From the NCBI GenBank assembly GCA_004352715.1, contig SCFE01000121.1, positions 319,365-383,364 on the forward strand: DNA of 64,000 bases. Reading direction: 5' to 3'. Shown piece after piece: positions 24,640 to 36,900 of the stretch. Both the position numbers and the translations under genes were made by a program. The notes beneath the pieces were generated by a model. That model was not told the origin of the DNA and did not search any database. It saw only the letters and a program-made list of their open reading frames with translations. Positions within the stretch are counted from its first letter, which is position 1, and the number at the start of each line of letters is the position of its first letter. This DNA comes from Hofstenia miamia. Lineage: Eukaryota > Xenacoelomorpha > Acoela.

Positions 24640-25029
24640 TATACTTATATATATATATATATATATTTCAAAATCGAAGTATTTGTATTTTTAAATAGAA
24701 TCGCTGTTTAATTTCATTCAGTTAGAATTTTTCTATTGATTTTTTAAAAATTACTTCTTTGTTATATATATATATATATATNNNNNNNNNNNNNNNNNNN
24801 NNNNNNNNNNNNNNNNNNNNNNNNNNNNNNNNNNNNNNNNNNNNNNNNNNNNNNNNNNNNNNNNNNNNNNNNNNNNNNNNNNNNNNNNNNNNNNNNNNNN
24901 NNNNNNNNNNNNNNNNNNNNNNNNNNNNNNNNNNNNNNNNNNNNNNNNNNNNNNNNNNNNNNNNNNNNNNNNNNNNNNNNNNNNNNNNNNNNNNNNNNNN
25001 NNNNNNNNTATATATATATATATATATAC
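24640..25029. repeat. 91-bp dispersed repeat (copy B, 24666-24756) between (TA)n tracts, with gap
   Basis: A (TA)n tract ends at 24665, the 91-bp repeat follows, and a second (TA)n tract starts at 24764. That tract runs into Ns at 24782-25008 and resumes to 25029. The gap is very likely unresolved (TA)n. Confidence 0.85.
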
Positions 25030-25134
25030 ACAATGCTTGCATATTATTTCAAAATACATTTTTATTTCCTGGCCATATTAATGAAAGAAATTCCACTTTA
25101 TAATAGCTGAAAATTTAAGGTTTGTTTCAGTGCA

Positions 25135-28100
25135 ATGAGAGATCAATTTCGGTGTTACCAATGGTGCTTTTGTGCTAGAGTTGATAGACAATGGCGTGGG
25201 GAATTGTTTCGCTGCCGGGGATCGTTTCGCCTTTTCCAACTCGTCCAGTGCGCAACTCAATATCAATGATGACGTCTATGTTCATTGGATTTCCTTGAAA
25301 GATAGTGATTATTCGGATGATCAAAATCGCACAGACTATGGCTTTCATCAATCTGTTAATGTATCAAGATCAAAATACAAGATAATAGTTTTTAATTACT
25401 TCTTTTGTTTTAAATATTTAGTCAATTGATTTAATATTCTTAATAATTCTTAATTATATAATTATTCCTTATTTCAATGACACTATTTCTTATAAAGCTT
25501 GTAATGAATAAGTATTTAAGTAGAGATCATGACTGGAATACATTAACTTTTCCCTGCTGTTGATCGCTTCAACCCATATCGGCATTTGAAATCATTACGT
25601 TAGTCAACGTTTTAGGGATTTTTTACTCCATTAGGATACTGGATTATCTGTTAGCTCATTACAAATTCTTTCCAATCTATTTTGTATATTATGAAGTTTA
25701 TCATTAGATAATTCGGACAATACGCAGCAAGTACTGACTTGTAGAGTGTTGAGTTATATCCTCTACCATGTTGTTTGGGTTGCTCAATAGTATAAGTGTG
25801 TGAACTTTCTTTTTTATATATTCTCTAATATGTTTATTTCCTGGTAGATTGTTAAAAATCTTCAACCTTACAAGATTTTAGCATTTGTTTCTTATATTCC
25901 AAAACTTCATATGTTTCCAAAAATACGCACGCAGGTTTATATTAATAGGACATGAAATCTAAACTATTCCAGGCAAAACCTAAGCTAAAAGATAAGCTAT
26001 CACTTTCAAGAAACAAATAGTTTTTCTAAGTAGAAAAAAATCCGAAATCATTGACAAAAAACTATTTTAGAATTTATCCTATGTGAAATAATTGCATACG
26101 TTATCATTACTATATCATTATTATAATTTTAATATCATTACAATAGCAGTTACAGACATTGAATAACAGAAAAAATATTTCAAAGTTTATAAAGCATTTT
26201 CCTGAACGTTTTCCTTTTCTTTTAGCCTCAAAATCAGGTTTCCTTATTTTTGATGTTACGCAGATTGTTACGGGAGTTTTGATTTCAATTGTTACAGGAT
26301 ACACAATTATTTCTAAGGAACTTTGGATACTTCATTATGAGATTGTTCAGGTGATGTTGCATGTTTAAGGGTCCCCAGCTGGACTGCTACCAGCAATGAA
26401 GACCTACGATGTGTACCTCATGTTTAGCAATTGATCTTTACCACACAACTTGTTATGTGTCACCTATTTTGATAAATGATCAATTCTTGCTTTTACGCAA
26501 CTATACATGGTGACAGCGGTGGGATCGCCAGTACTTCGTTGATGGTTCAATGTCAGCATCATTTTGACCAGAGGTAGATGACGTAGACTAAGTTTTCTCT
26601 TTGTCAAATTGTCGTACATTTCGAATGTTGTTGTTATCATTTAATCTAGTGACACTAAGTCAAGTAGAAAACTGCCTTTTCCGTAATTGTGCGCAAATAG
26701 ACTTCAGACTGAACATGAGCTGCATGAAAGACAGCATCTTTGTACCCAAATATATATTCATTCAAGTGGGGTAGCGGCCTAAAGTTGGTTGCACACAAAA
26801 GATACTGTGTGGCATCTAATCTTTCGATTTTTCTGTTAACAAGGCTTCTACGGCGTATTTATACATTATCACTAGTTTTCAAATTGGCAAAATGAGTCGT
26901 TAGCTTAACTTGAAGTGGAGGATGTGACTGGTCTAACAAAACATTGTCTACTTACTTGATGCAGGTGTTCTAAAGTTTTCTTGTCATCTTTCTTCAACAT
27001 GCTTGTAGCTAGTACCCGCATAATAATTCTTAATAACGAAAATACAGCAAGGACGGATTTACAAATCTACTGCTTAAAATCTCTTAACAGTGATATAGAA
27101 TCGACTGTGGAAAGCGTAATGATAAGGAGACGGTAGAATTTTACCAGGATTATTTGAGATCCACTTTGATTAGCAAGGAAATAGTCCAACTTATCTGTTT
27201 ATAGGTTTTATCTAGGAAGGTGTACATCAAGCAAGAAGTGACCTCTAACTATTAAGGTCCGCCATTGCTGATTTGGTATTCAAAGCTTTTTTTGTTTCAA
27301 GCAAAAATGACATTCCAAGGGTTGAAGTCTTTAGTCGCACTGAAATTTTTTAAGGGTTTTTTCATCTAGGGAATCAATGTGCCCACAATTTGTTATGTCA
27401 TACAAATACGCGTTGGTATCTTTGAAGTAATAATCCTTAATGTTTCCCGGAGTTACACAAAGGCAAAAGCTCATTCAAACTGTGGGCGCCATCGAATTTG
27501 AAATAAAGGAGGCCTTTCAACTATTAATATTAAAGAATTTTCTAAATAACAATATATATTTCTACATTTAGTGTAAAGAATATTTAATTTTTATTTAGGA
27601 GAATTAACCATGGGCTAAAGAAAGATTTATTGGAGGTGCTACAGAGAGCGAATTCCTGAGAACAACCAAAATTTTCCAAGATGAGAAGGTGTCTAACACG
27701 AAGTTTGCAAGCATAGTAAGTTCACATCTTTGCTAAATTCAACATTTATTATGATCTTTTGAGTAACACTTTCTCTATGGCGTAGACTTTGATTTCAGAG
27801 TATTTTTACCGGATAATTTTCCCCATTCACTCATTTAATTAAGTGTTTTACTTAACTGTCCGCTACACCTTAATCAGTGAGGAACAGATTTTTATGATCT
27901 ATACTTCATTTTGAAGCTCAGAAGGAGTTAAAATTCATATCGATATTCATTTTTGATGCACAAATATTTAGGTCTCATATAGAAGGTCGGTGACCTCTGA
28001 TTTTAAAATATCGATTTCCTGTAATGGTATCGGCAGGGTTACTTATTAAAATCATCAATTTCGTCATGGATAGAGTGCGTGGAAAATCACAATAACGATA

Positions 28101-28740
28101 ACGATATAGGCAAAATTAGCAGTTTCCTCAGTTATCCGAATCGATAATATCATTATTATTTGCAATTCTGAAGGAAGATGTAAATTTTCGAAAACAGAAA
28201 TTCATTACGACATTTATGATCTCATTAACTTCATTACGCGATGTACTATTAGGTACAGCTTTATCATCAATGGATATCATGCATATTACGAATTTTATAT
28301 AATATGTTGTCTTATACGACCTTTTCATAACAGTTTTTGAGGCAATCAATTTATCGATGATAAATACAAATAATAAATTATTTCCGATTTTCTACATATT
28401 ATCTATCGGTTACAGGTATGTTGTTTGTTTGCTTGGTTGGTTTTTGCAAGTTAGCGGCCGCTTATTGTATGTGTTTAGGGATTGATGGTTGTTTTTCTCA
28501 TTGTCATACTAAAAAATTAGCAACTTCGTCAACATCGACAGCAATGAAGACAGCAACATCGACAACTGCAGAAGTTCAATATTTGGAGTAATGCCAGAAA
28601 GAAATAGCAACTTCGTCAACACCGACAGCAACGAATAGTATCGAAGACAACTGCAGAAGATTAATATTTGGAGTAATAGCCGAAAGAAGGTTTGACAAGG
28701 ACCACCTTAATATTCGTAGAATTCAGCTTTGCCACCACTG
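25135..28740 (+). pseudogene. DUF4246 copy 2, pseudogene keeping parts of exons 1, 2 and 7
   Basis: The exon 1 remnant (25135-25380) aligns with copy 1, including SVNVSRSKYK at its end. The start codon is followed by a two-base deletion, so the frame is lost at once. The intron 1 donor reads GATAAT instead of GTATGT. The exon 2 remnant (27599 to about 27719) gives LKKDLLEVL, a shift, then ESEFLRTTKIFQDEK, matching copy 1 ENKFLKIVKIKED. The exon 7 remnant (28479 to about 28733) starts GLMVVF, then decays. It carries an internal duplication around a motif AGCAACTTCGTCAACA (about 28512 and 28606). No trace of exons 3-6 was found between 27720 and 28478. Several independent lesions make this a clear pseudogene. 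It sits between the other two copies, on the same strand. Confidence 0.85.
26355..26525 (+). mobile_element. Possible LTR end with tRNA-Leu-type primer binding site
   Basis: TGGTGACAGCGGTGGGAT at 26508-26525 is the reverse complement of a tRNA 3' end of the form ATCCCACCGCTGTCACCA, typical of tRNA-Leu. It directly follows ...CTATACA, fitting the CA end of an LTR. A TG start at 26355 would make the LTR about 153 bp. I found no second LTR and no gag or pol, so at best this is a remnant. It lies in the large intron region of DUF4246 copy 2. Confidence 0.45.
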
Positions 28741-30734
28741 TGTCATTTTATTTTTATGAGTGCTTTAAGAGTATTTAAGTTCATTTCTCCGGGCGCTCAC
28801 AAACGTTTCAATTTCTATTACACGCGAAGCATAATCATTTGATTCCGATCGATTTCATTTTCAATTTAATTGAGCTTTTAATATTATTGAAATACTCTGT
28901 CATAAAAGCCCTTAGACATATTTTTCCTTCAAGATCGTCAAGCGAACTATTTTTTTTACAATTACAAAATTGCAAAGACATTAATTTAAGCGGCTCAGTC
29001 AATTGTCTATAGTTGCATATCTACGTGTCTATTTGCCATTGTTCTAATTCAACGAATATATCAATCGACTCTTTAATACCTCACCAACAATTTTAACCAT
29101 CTTAACCCTTTCTTTGTTTTTGTACATATATTTCTTAACCTGTTCATCTTTATGATTTTGTAAATAGTTGTGCAAAATTTACAATTTTGTAAGTTTATAT
29201 AAGAGGAAGCAAAATCATAGAAAATTGAACAATTGACATTGTTTTGTTTTGCAATTCATTATTTTTGTGAGAGTTGATACATTATCTTTTGACATTATAT
29301 CGATACTGTGCATAACTTGCAGAATTTTGATGATGATTTTGATATTGAGTGCACTGGATTATAGCATTTGAAATGCAGTTATAATATGTTGAAGGATTTG
29401 AAAATTCTTTTCTACACATTGAGAAATTGAATTCAATACCATAAGCCTCTAGTTTTTTCTCAGATTTATCAAATGAATTTGGTTGCATAGCAACTTGCAG
29501 CAGATGAAATAGCAGTTACACGGTTTATAGTTTTACTTTTCACAAGATTCTTGACTAATGATAAATACAAATTATGCTTAGACATTTTTATTATGCTATT
29601 TTTGGAATTGATCGCTTTAAGATAATATTCCTTAATTTATTTAGCTACTAACTTTTTTCTTGAAAAAGTTAGAATATTAGTCCTCTGCGTATTTTGTTGT
29701 TACAATTTCAACCCTTTGCACTCGAGACTTTTTCCTGTATGACCTACCAGTAACTCGAGCATACTATTTTGCAAACGTGCAAAAAAAGTTAATTTCAGAA
29801 AAAAATTTTTTTTAAAAAGTGGTAAAAGGTACATGCAAATTTTCTAATAAAACAAATAGATAAGTGTTTATGTTCAAAACTTGAAGTATGTGATCACTCA
29901 CAGTTTCACTGTACACATCAAAAACAAAGTCGTCTTCACTTTAAGCTAATTCATAATTTTCAACCATTTTATGGATTTCAATCTTTATAAAAATGTGCAG
30001 AAGCAATAAAAACACAACCATGCGCTACAACTGACTATCAGCAACTGATTTATACCCACATAAGTAGTTAACAGTCCTTTATTAGTTAAATTATACAGCT
30101 AATAATAATGTCGACATAGAGTCGCCTATCGAGGTACTGAGGAATTGAGCGTGTCGACATACAGTCGCCATTCGAGTGTAAAGGGTTAAGTCTTAATTAG
30201 AAGGCAAATTAAAATTAGGTGTTCATTACCTAATGCACATCTACGATTATGAATTCGGTTGTCAGTGAATTTTATATTTTTCAATGTATTCTTTGACATT
30301 TTACTTCGAATTTTTTTAAGTTTACTGAAATTACTATCATCTTAAATTTTGAGCGATTAAATTTATTTTTTTTCTCAGTATTTAACTCTTCCTTTAATTT
30401 AGACTCAGCTTTAGATACAATTATATAAACTATCAGAGAGCTTGTGCATGTCATTTGACTATACAAACTAAATTGTGAATATGAGAAAGATACAATCTGC
30501 TAGATTTTTATATTTGGATCGAATTTGGTTTTAGTACGTATGCTTCAATCAATATTTTACAATTTTGTTGTCCCCTTTAACCCCTATTTGAAATATATAT
30601 TTATTGATAAGTGACACATTTTAACTCTTTTGACAACTTTTGGCCATTACTCAGTGAAACTTCTGTTTATCTATGCAATTTGAGGCAATACTTCTGAATT
30701 GCAGGGACTGTAACTAAGTGTTATTTCTAAACTC

Positions 30735-30771
<37 letters not shown>

Positions 30772-30834
30772 NNNNNNNNNNNNNNNNNNNNNNNNNNNNN
30801 NNNNNNNNNNNNNNNNNNNNNNNNNNNNNNNNNN

Positions 30835-30867
<33 letters not shown>

Positions 30868-30918
30868 TATATTTCATGTTCTTGACAACATTCGTGCATT
30901 TATTTTAGTTTGATTTAA
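28741..30918. other. Intergenic between DUF4246 copies 2 and 3; (TA)n with gap at 30740-30866
   Basis: No supported gene. Short frames at 29282-29488 and 30281-30466 (minus) lack motifs. (TA)n flanks Ns at 30772-30834, about 50 bases upstream of the copy 3 start codon. A TATTTTAG acceptor-like sequence ends at 30908, ten bases before the ATG. Confidence 0.5.
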
Positions 30919-33900
30919 ATGAGTAAGATAACCTGTGGTAATCCTGATGGGGCCTTTATGTTGGAGTTGATAAACAAATGTGAAGAGGAATATTTCTTCC
31001 CAGGCGATCGTTTCGGTTTTTGCAAAGCACCTTCTAGACACATCAGCGTTACCGAAGCAGTGTGCGTGCGTTCGCTATTTTGCGTTGACAGCGATGATCC
31101 GGATCGTCAAGGCTGCCCAGATTTTGATGTAGTTGTCAACCTCACTGTTATGGTTTCAAAATCGAAATATAGGTAAATATTTTTTTCAAATCGGCCATAA
31201 TATTGAATCCCTAGTTTACATATACTTTTCTAATTCGGTTCAAAAATAATAGGATGAAGTATCTCTAGATGCCATAATAGATTGAAATTCATATATTTAT
31301 GTCTCTTTCAGTGCTCAATACGTTGAAGTTTATTATTTTTAGATAGTGGTTTTAATCATTGTTACTATCAATTTTGATTGTGTGTAGCATTTTATCCAAA
31401 CTTCCAATATTCAAATATCATGAAACACTAAAATCAATTCACCAAATCTACATATAATTACACCATAATGTTATATATGCTACTTTAGAATCACCTTCCT
31501 GTTGTACTTCTTATCGTTATTTGTGTTTCTCAATTTTCTCCAAACTTTTTGCAAACATTCCGTGCAATACATTTTTTATGCAAAATGTTTGATTTTTTTA
31601 GGAAAATTATAATCTAGCAACCCAGAATAATTTGAAATATCATCGTTGAATGAACTGTGTATGCAATGAGGGAAAAGTTAGAACTGGGTTTTTTTAGGAT
31701 TACTTTTTTTATTTAAGCATCGATTTGCAACGACTTTTAAGGAATGGCCATCGTTCAAGTTCTTGTTGATAATAATTCAGTTTTATTGCTTTAGTAACAA
31801 TTATAATGTTCATGAACAAATTGAATAGGAATATCATTCATTACAAAATATGATCATCGAGTTCTTAATGAGTTTTCAAAACTAAGTTATCATTTGATGA
31901 GGTCCGGAAAATAGGTGTTAAGTATGGGTTGTATATCAACTCTTTGAACTCATTTTGACTGAAATATAAGGTATAACGTTCTACGCCACTTTAAATTCAA
32001 TTTATAAATATAAAAGTCAACTTAAAATTCAAATATCATATACATAGATGATCATGCTTTTTCTTTTCTGAACGTTCCTCTGCCGCTCGCAGTAGACCAG
32101 TTCAGTTTGTGAAATGCCACCAATTATTTAAATGTTGTTTTCTCTTGTAGAAGCAACATCGAGTGCCCTTCCTTGACCTACCCTGAGAGCATGGGAGGAA
32201 AATATTGCAGTTGATTTCATCAATGTATCTGACACCTTTCCCTCGCCATTCGCAGTCTCAAAGTGCTAACGTAATTTGCCCTCTTCGGCCTGTTGCTGAG
32301 GGAGTTTATTGTGATGGGCTTAGCTGTGATCTTCTTGTCAGAATAGCAGTGTCCTTTCAATTTGACATGGATTCTATTAGTGGAAACACGTATGTCTAAA
32401 GTTTTTGCTGTCGTTATGTCAACGTCTAGAGTGGATCTTCACTCAGCCATTCAAGCAATGCTTACAAGTTTTTCGAATCCAGTTTAGTGAATCAACGGTC
32501 TTCGCGTAGCTTACCTTCAGCCGCTTTTGCTATCAATCTGTTTCGACAGCCACTCCACTGGGGATGGCTACTGCTTTCCAGTCACCATCTGTTGCTGCAG
32601 TGATGATAAGTTTCTTACCATCGGACTCTATCTTCTCTTTGTTCCTTTCTTAACGCCTCTTGTCGTTTGGCTTGATTATCCATTAACGCAGAAATCTATT
32701 CAAAACTCATTTCATATACAGTCCCGCTCAAAAGTATTGCAATTACATAATAGTGATTTAATTAAATTCGTTAAGCTACAGCGAATGATAACTTGATTTA
32801 AAAGAAGTGTCTATTTTGCATCTTTAACAAAACATCTATAACAAAATTGAGAAAATATATGGCTAGTTTAATTTGAATTTCAGTATTTTAATTATAAGTT
32901 CTCTTTTTTAATTTGAAGTCCAACTTTTTCAATTTGAATCTAATGTGGTGTATTAGAATAGTTGATTCACAAATTGCTCATTGCATTTTCATTCAGTTAT
33001 TTTTAAAGACAGTGTGGTTGCGTAGTCAACAAGTGTAAGATCGACTGGGGTAGTGCTCGTCAATGATATTTTAAGTTGTCTGGATACGTACAGACGAGAT
33101 GATGCCGTCTTTCTGATTTCTTCAATGTGTTTATTCCTGGATAAGTCATTACCAATTCTTACTCCCAATATCTTGATGTCATTCATTATTTTCAAATCCT
33201 CTATAAAAGTAAGAGCAGATTTACCAATCACCATTCATCTCGATGAGATTTGTATTGAACCATCCCTTAATTTGCTTTTTGATCAAATAGAGGAATTATT
33301 TTCAGTGGCTGAAATGATAGTTACAGCTGTTACATTGTCTGCAAATTCAGTAGTTTGCAATGGAACAAAGGGAAGCGTTCCTTTTCAAATAATGCACAAT
33401 GATTTACAATGGGGCTTGTATTAAGATAGTGTTGTCAATGTTCTTGATGGCACCAGGTTGTAAATGACGTTTTTACAAGTTTATGTAGAGATTTCATAAC
33501 TATGTAGAAACCATTTTGTTACTTGATAGTTCTTAAGCTTTTTTTGAAATTTCTCTTTCTAAAGATAAAAATGAATAACAATGTTACAATGCTATATCAG
33601 GTTGAAACAGGAATTCATATTTCGTTTCCTTTAATTAGCTATATGATAAATAATTTCATTTTTTTTGACTTTTTTTGTTAGTTTGTGGTTAGACTTTGAA
33701 TTTTATTCCAATAGACGTCATTCAATGTCCAACAAATTGAGATCATAACCAAAGCCTTTTGATATTGTCAATCAAGTGTAGTAAATTGTTGCGGATTTTC
33801 ATTTATTTTAACCTCTCCAGATTTATCCGGATTAACTGTCATATTTCAGGTGTCGGAAATTCTCATATTTTTTATATATAATGACTTCCGCAGGTTTTTT

Positions 33901-36900
33901 AATGGGTAAGTCAACCAGCAGTTTTTTACCTACAACCCACGCAATTGTGAAACTCTTAACACGATTCTCTCACTAACTAACTTATGAACAGCAATAAATG
34001 GAATATTGAAAGTAGACTATTGAAGTTTAACGAGGACGCGTTTCGAAAGATTTTCTCAATATCTAAAGCAATATAATTGTATTTTGACAGCAAACTAAGA
34101 TAGAAAGTTGTCCTTGTGCCAATCGCAATATAAGCAATATCTAGTGAAATATTTCTAAAACTCTTAATATCGTTTGTCGAAAAAATTTGCAGTCAATTTC
34201 AAAATGAGACCCCAATCCATGAAGTTTTTTGTACACTATTATGACACTACAGTGCTGCGAAAATTTGTGGTGAATATAATGCATGCTCGTTCCGATAATC
34301 TCATAAAAGTTATGTTTCCCATGCGTTTTTGTTTTTTTGTATTACCTCCCCAAATGATGGTGAATGAAAGTATCTCTAAAAGTTGGGCTCCTTGAAGAAT
34401 ACCATAAATGCAAAAAGCTTGTTGCTTACAATAAAATTCAACGCAATTTCATGATTGACTACACAACTCTTCTAATTGTAGATTAGTACTTAAATATTTA
34501 GTAACATCGACGACAAGCTAAAAACTGATTTAGCCAATTACCTTGGGAAAGAAGATTACCTAAAAATAACCAAAATTGACCTCGATGAAAAGGCAGCAAC
34601 AGCTGAGCAACTAGCATTAAAGGTCCGCATCTCCGCCGAATACTACACATGCGATGATCTCTTGGGTAACTTTTTTTCATATCTATAAATTCTTGATGAT
34701 TTCATTTGCATGTATGGTAAAAACATATGCGAAATCCGCTACATAGAGGATTTTATGTTTCCATACTGCATAGGGGGAGTAACGATTTTTATATTGTATG
34801 ACTGCAGAAGATACAACAACACTAGGTTCAACAGTATTTGAGGAACTTATGTGTGGATATGTTAAACAAATGCACAGCAGCAGGTACTTTTCTGTTTTAT
34901 CTATCATCCTTCTCTTGCTATCATTTATTTTCATCAAAGATAATATTTGCTTATTTTGCTGAACCTTGTCTTTGTCAACTCTCAAAATTGTAGTCAGATC
35001 TTCCGCAGTAAGTGACTCTGCTTTGCAAAAAGACTTTAGTGAATGGCTGCAGTTTTTGACGAATCTTTTTCCAGTCCTAGAGGGCAACTGCTTCTTCTTA
35101 GTGTTCCTGGCATAGCTATCAACATCCCTTTTTCTGCTTCTACTGTTTTTAGTGACATAGCGTGCACAGACTATCAAAGGTATATGTTCTTTCACTGCAT
35201 AGTCCTAGATCAATAAAATTTTATAGACTATTTTTGAGATAAATAGCACAGTGAATAGTATTCGAGGAAGCTAGACTATTTTGTGTAGCTTCACAGTGAA
35301 AAACTAATGACAATACAATTGGATAACCAACACGTAAGTCTGTTGCGCAATTGGTCAACTACAAGAATTGATATAGACCTTTTTGCAAATAGCTACACCA
35401 TTGGATATAACTCATTTTCGAAATATTGCCAAAATAAAATGCGATTTTAATATTGTATATAGTATGTTTTGAGCAAAACAAACGGCTTATGAAATTCTAC
35501 TGACATTAATTGGGCCAGGAGATGACAAATCTCAATTTTGATGAAAATGGTTAATGATTCATTTTGCAAATCAATTCTTCATATATATATATATATATGA
35601 ACCTGAATATATATATATTTGATGTATTCCGGTCTACAACCATTGCCATAATTTATTATTTTTTTCCGTATAAGAGCGTTGGTGACTAAAAGCCCGATTT
35701 GAGTTGAAGAAATAGTTCAACAAGTGTATTAAATTTTTTCTGAATTCAATTAATTGAAGTACTTAATTATTACTTTTAGATCGTTTTTCTACTTAGTAAC
35801 TGTTATTATAGATTTGAATTAGGAGTATATAATATTTTATTATCGACGAGTTTCGACATTCTAAACTGCAATTTTCAAGATAACTATCCGCTGTTTATCC
35901 CTTCATTTTCAATATCTTTTTCTATATCACTTCATTGTCTATCATTATTGCATTTGAGATTTGCATTAATCACTTTGTTAATTAAGATTTTTGGATAGCC
36001 GTTTTTCATAAGATCATTAATAAGATTGTTTAAACTCTTTAAGTTTTCATAATGTGACCAGCTTGTAGATACTCTATTCACTATACACTTAACTGTATTT
36101 TTCTTATGAAGTTCATCACTGTATGATCATGATAAATTGTAAATTGAAGTTCTTTGCAGAGGTTATTTAAAAAACTTAAAAAATTATCAGCTTCTTTTGT
36201 TTTAAATGCGACAAAGATGTCATAGTAGGACTTTAGAGGGGATCCCATCGGCATACTATCAATTTGTTTTTATAAAATACTATAGAATGTATAATGAACA
36301 TGTTTGCACGCCAAGTTTATTAGTTGATGATTGATTTCTAAACTATTCTCAGGAATGTGCTTTATGGTTTTTTCAAGTGGTATGTTAGTAAAAGTGATTC
36401 CACATCCTATCTGACAAAATGAAGATTTTCAACTTTCTTGGTATTAAGATCTTTTAACATTTTAATTCAGTCTTTAGTACTTTGCATAATATATTTACTT
36501 GAAACTAATCTAAATATGAATAATGACACCAGCACATACAGTAAAACCTCTATTAATTTAGATCCATTTGTGAAATTTATCACTTGTGGGGGCAGCTTAA
36601 GCCCATGATTTCGGTTTACACGAATGAATATTGTGTTCATCACATTTGTATGGTGTCTAAGCTAGGGAAAGTTTGAGTTAAGGAAATTTCAATGCCTATG
36701 AAGAATTTTTACTAATTTTCGGGAAAAATCTCATAGATTTCCAACTCACAAATTCCACTGAAGAAAAAATCTTAGAACTGCATTTGTTTTAGACACTATC
36801 AGTGTAATATTGATAGTTACATTCGTCTGAAAAAGAAATTGAAAAGCACATTATAAATTGGTTTAGTTTAAAGCTGGGATTCTATTGGAGTGGATGGTCC

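Noticed and set aside
24722-25103. Open frames across the gap
   Set aside because: Made of (TA)n and Ns; no coding content. The same applies to frames at 30714-30899, 41794-42337 and the N-spanning frames at 37565-38359 other than the Tc1 transposase.
32040-32800. Possible coding sequence in intron 1 of copy 3
   Set aside because: Frames on both strands are full of stops and no family motif was found; the 89-codon plus frame at 32527 lacks recognisable features.
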